Part shown: positions 63,852 through 64,000 of the stretch, piece after piece
Layout of the letters: every line of letters begins with the position of its first letter
Position numbering within the stretch: position 1 is the first letter of the stretch
NCBI RefSeq assembly: GCF_000150275.1
Contig: NW_002060962.1
Coordinates: 852,402-916,401, forward strand
Origin: Trichoplax adhaerens
Taxonomy: Eukaryota > Placozoa > Uniplacotomia > Trichoplacea > Trichoplacidae
Reading direction: 5' to 3'
DNA: 64,000 nucleotides
Translations under genes and position numbers: made by a program
Notes under the pieces: model-generated
What the model was told of the DNA's origin: nothing
What the model saw: the letters and a program-made list of their open reading frames with translations, nothing else
Databases searched by the model: none

Positions 63852-64000
63852 ACTTTTTAATTTATCTATCTGTTCTTTAGATAGTTTTAAGTTCTATGTT
63901 TTAAATTTACATAGTTTTATTGTGTAATTTTATTCGGTGTCTTTAGATTTATCCAGAAATTTAGGATTACTTAAATTTACATTTACACTAAATTACTTAA

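Larger units (their letters stand above)
59310..64000 (+). repeat. Tandem duplication, copy 2 (carries gene E)
   Basis: This segment is homologous to 51830-56760. It lacks the intron-1 element, has a 36-base expansion in exon 4, and is about 230 bases shorter around exon 5. The last 150 bases of the window match 56600-56755, so the copy runs to the window edge and a further copy may follow. Confidence 0.8.

Overview
This looks like nuclear DNA from an early-branching animal. It is strongly AT-rich, about two thirds A+T by eye. The coding regions are short exons joined by GT-AG introns, mostly 110-900 bases long. There is about one recognisable gene per 8 kb, and all the genes are on the + strand. 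A placozoan such as Trichoplax fits the base composition, intron size and gene density, but this is an inference. No bacterial-type operon, rRNA, tRNA or CRISPR array was found.

Left half (1-34 kb). Three paralogous two-exon genes lie at 7.2, 22.1 and 31.3 kb. They encode small secreted cysteine-rich precursors of 168, 169 and 173 residues. Each has a signal peptide, a first module C-x13-C-x8-C, a basic or dibasic processing site, a single phase-1 intron, and a second module that begins with CC and ends CPGG/CPAG-x15-C. I do not recognise the family; the layout resembles a processed two-chain hormone, but the cysteine spacing is not that of insulin. A block at 15.0-15.45 kb copies the upstream region of the second gene without its coding exons, close to where an extra copy would be expected from the gene spacing. 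The intergenic DNA also holds a 1.1-kb fold-back element (24.47-25.59 kb), a related single-arm candidate (34.2-34.8 kb), a three-copy 158-base tandem repeat (15.6-16.06 kb) and coding-like debris at 27.6-29.1 kb.

Right half (36-64 kb). Five tandem genes (36.3, 42.0, 45.5, 52.4 and 59.9 kb) encode four-pass membrane proteins that resemble the MS4A/CD20-like family. All five share one five-exon structure: exon 1 with the first membrane segment, a 60-base exon 2, exon 3 with two membrane segments, and two tail exons rich in Gln, Pro and Asn. The last two genes lie in diverged tandem copies of a segment of about 7.5 kb. The copies differ by a 477-base element with inverted ends in one intron, by a roughly 550-base insertion between the genes, and by loss of most of the C-terminal tail in the last gene. 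The first gene shows a frameshifted tail relic just after its stop. The final bases match the sequence downstream of the fourth gene, so the array may continue past the window.

The exon models were built by eye from reading frame, splice sites and agreement between paralogues. They agree closely within each family, which is the main evidence. No expression data or database search supports them.
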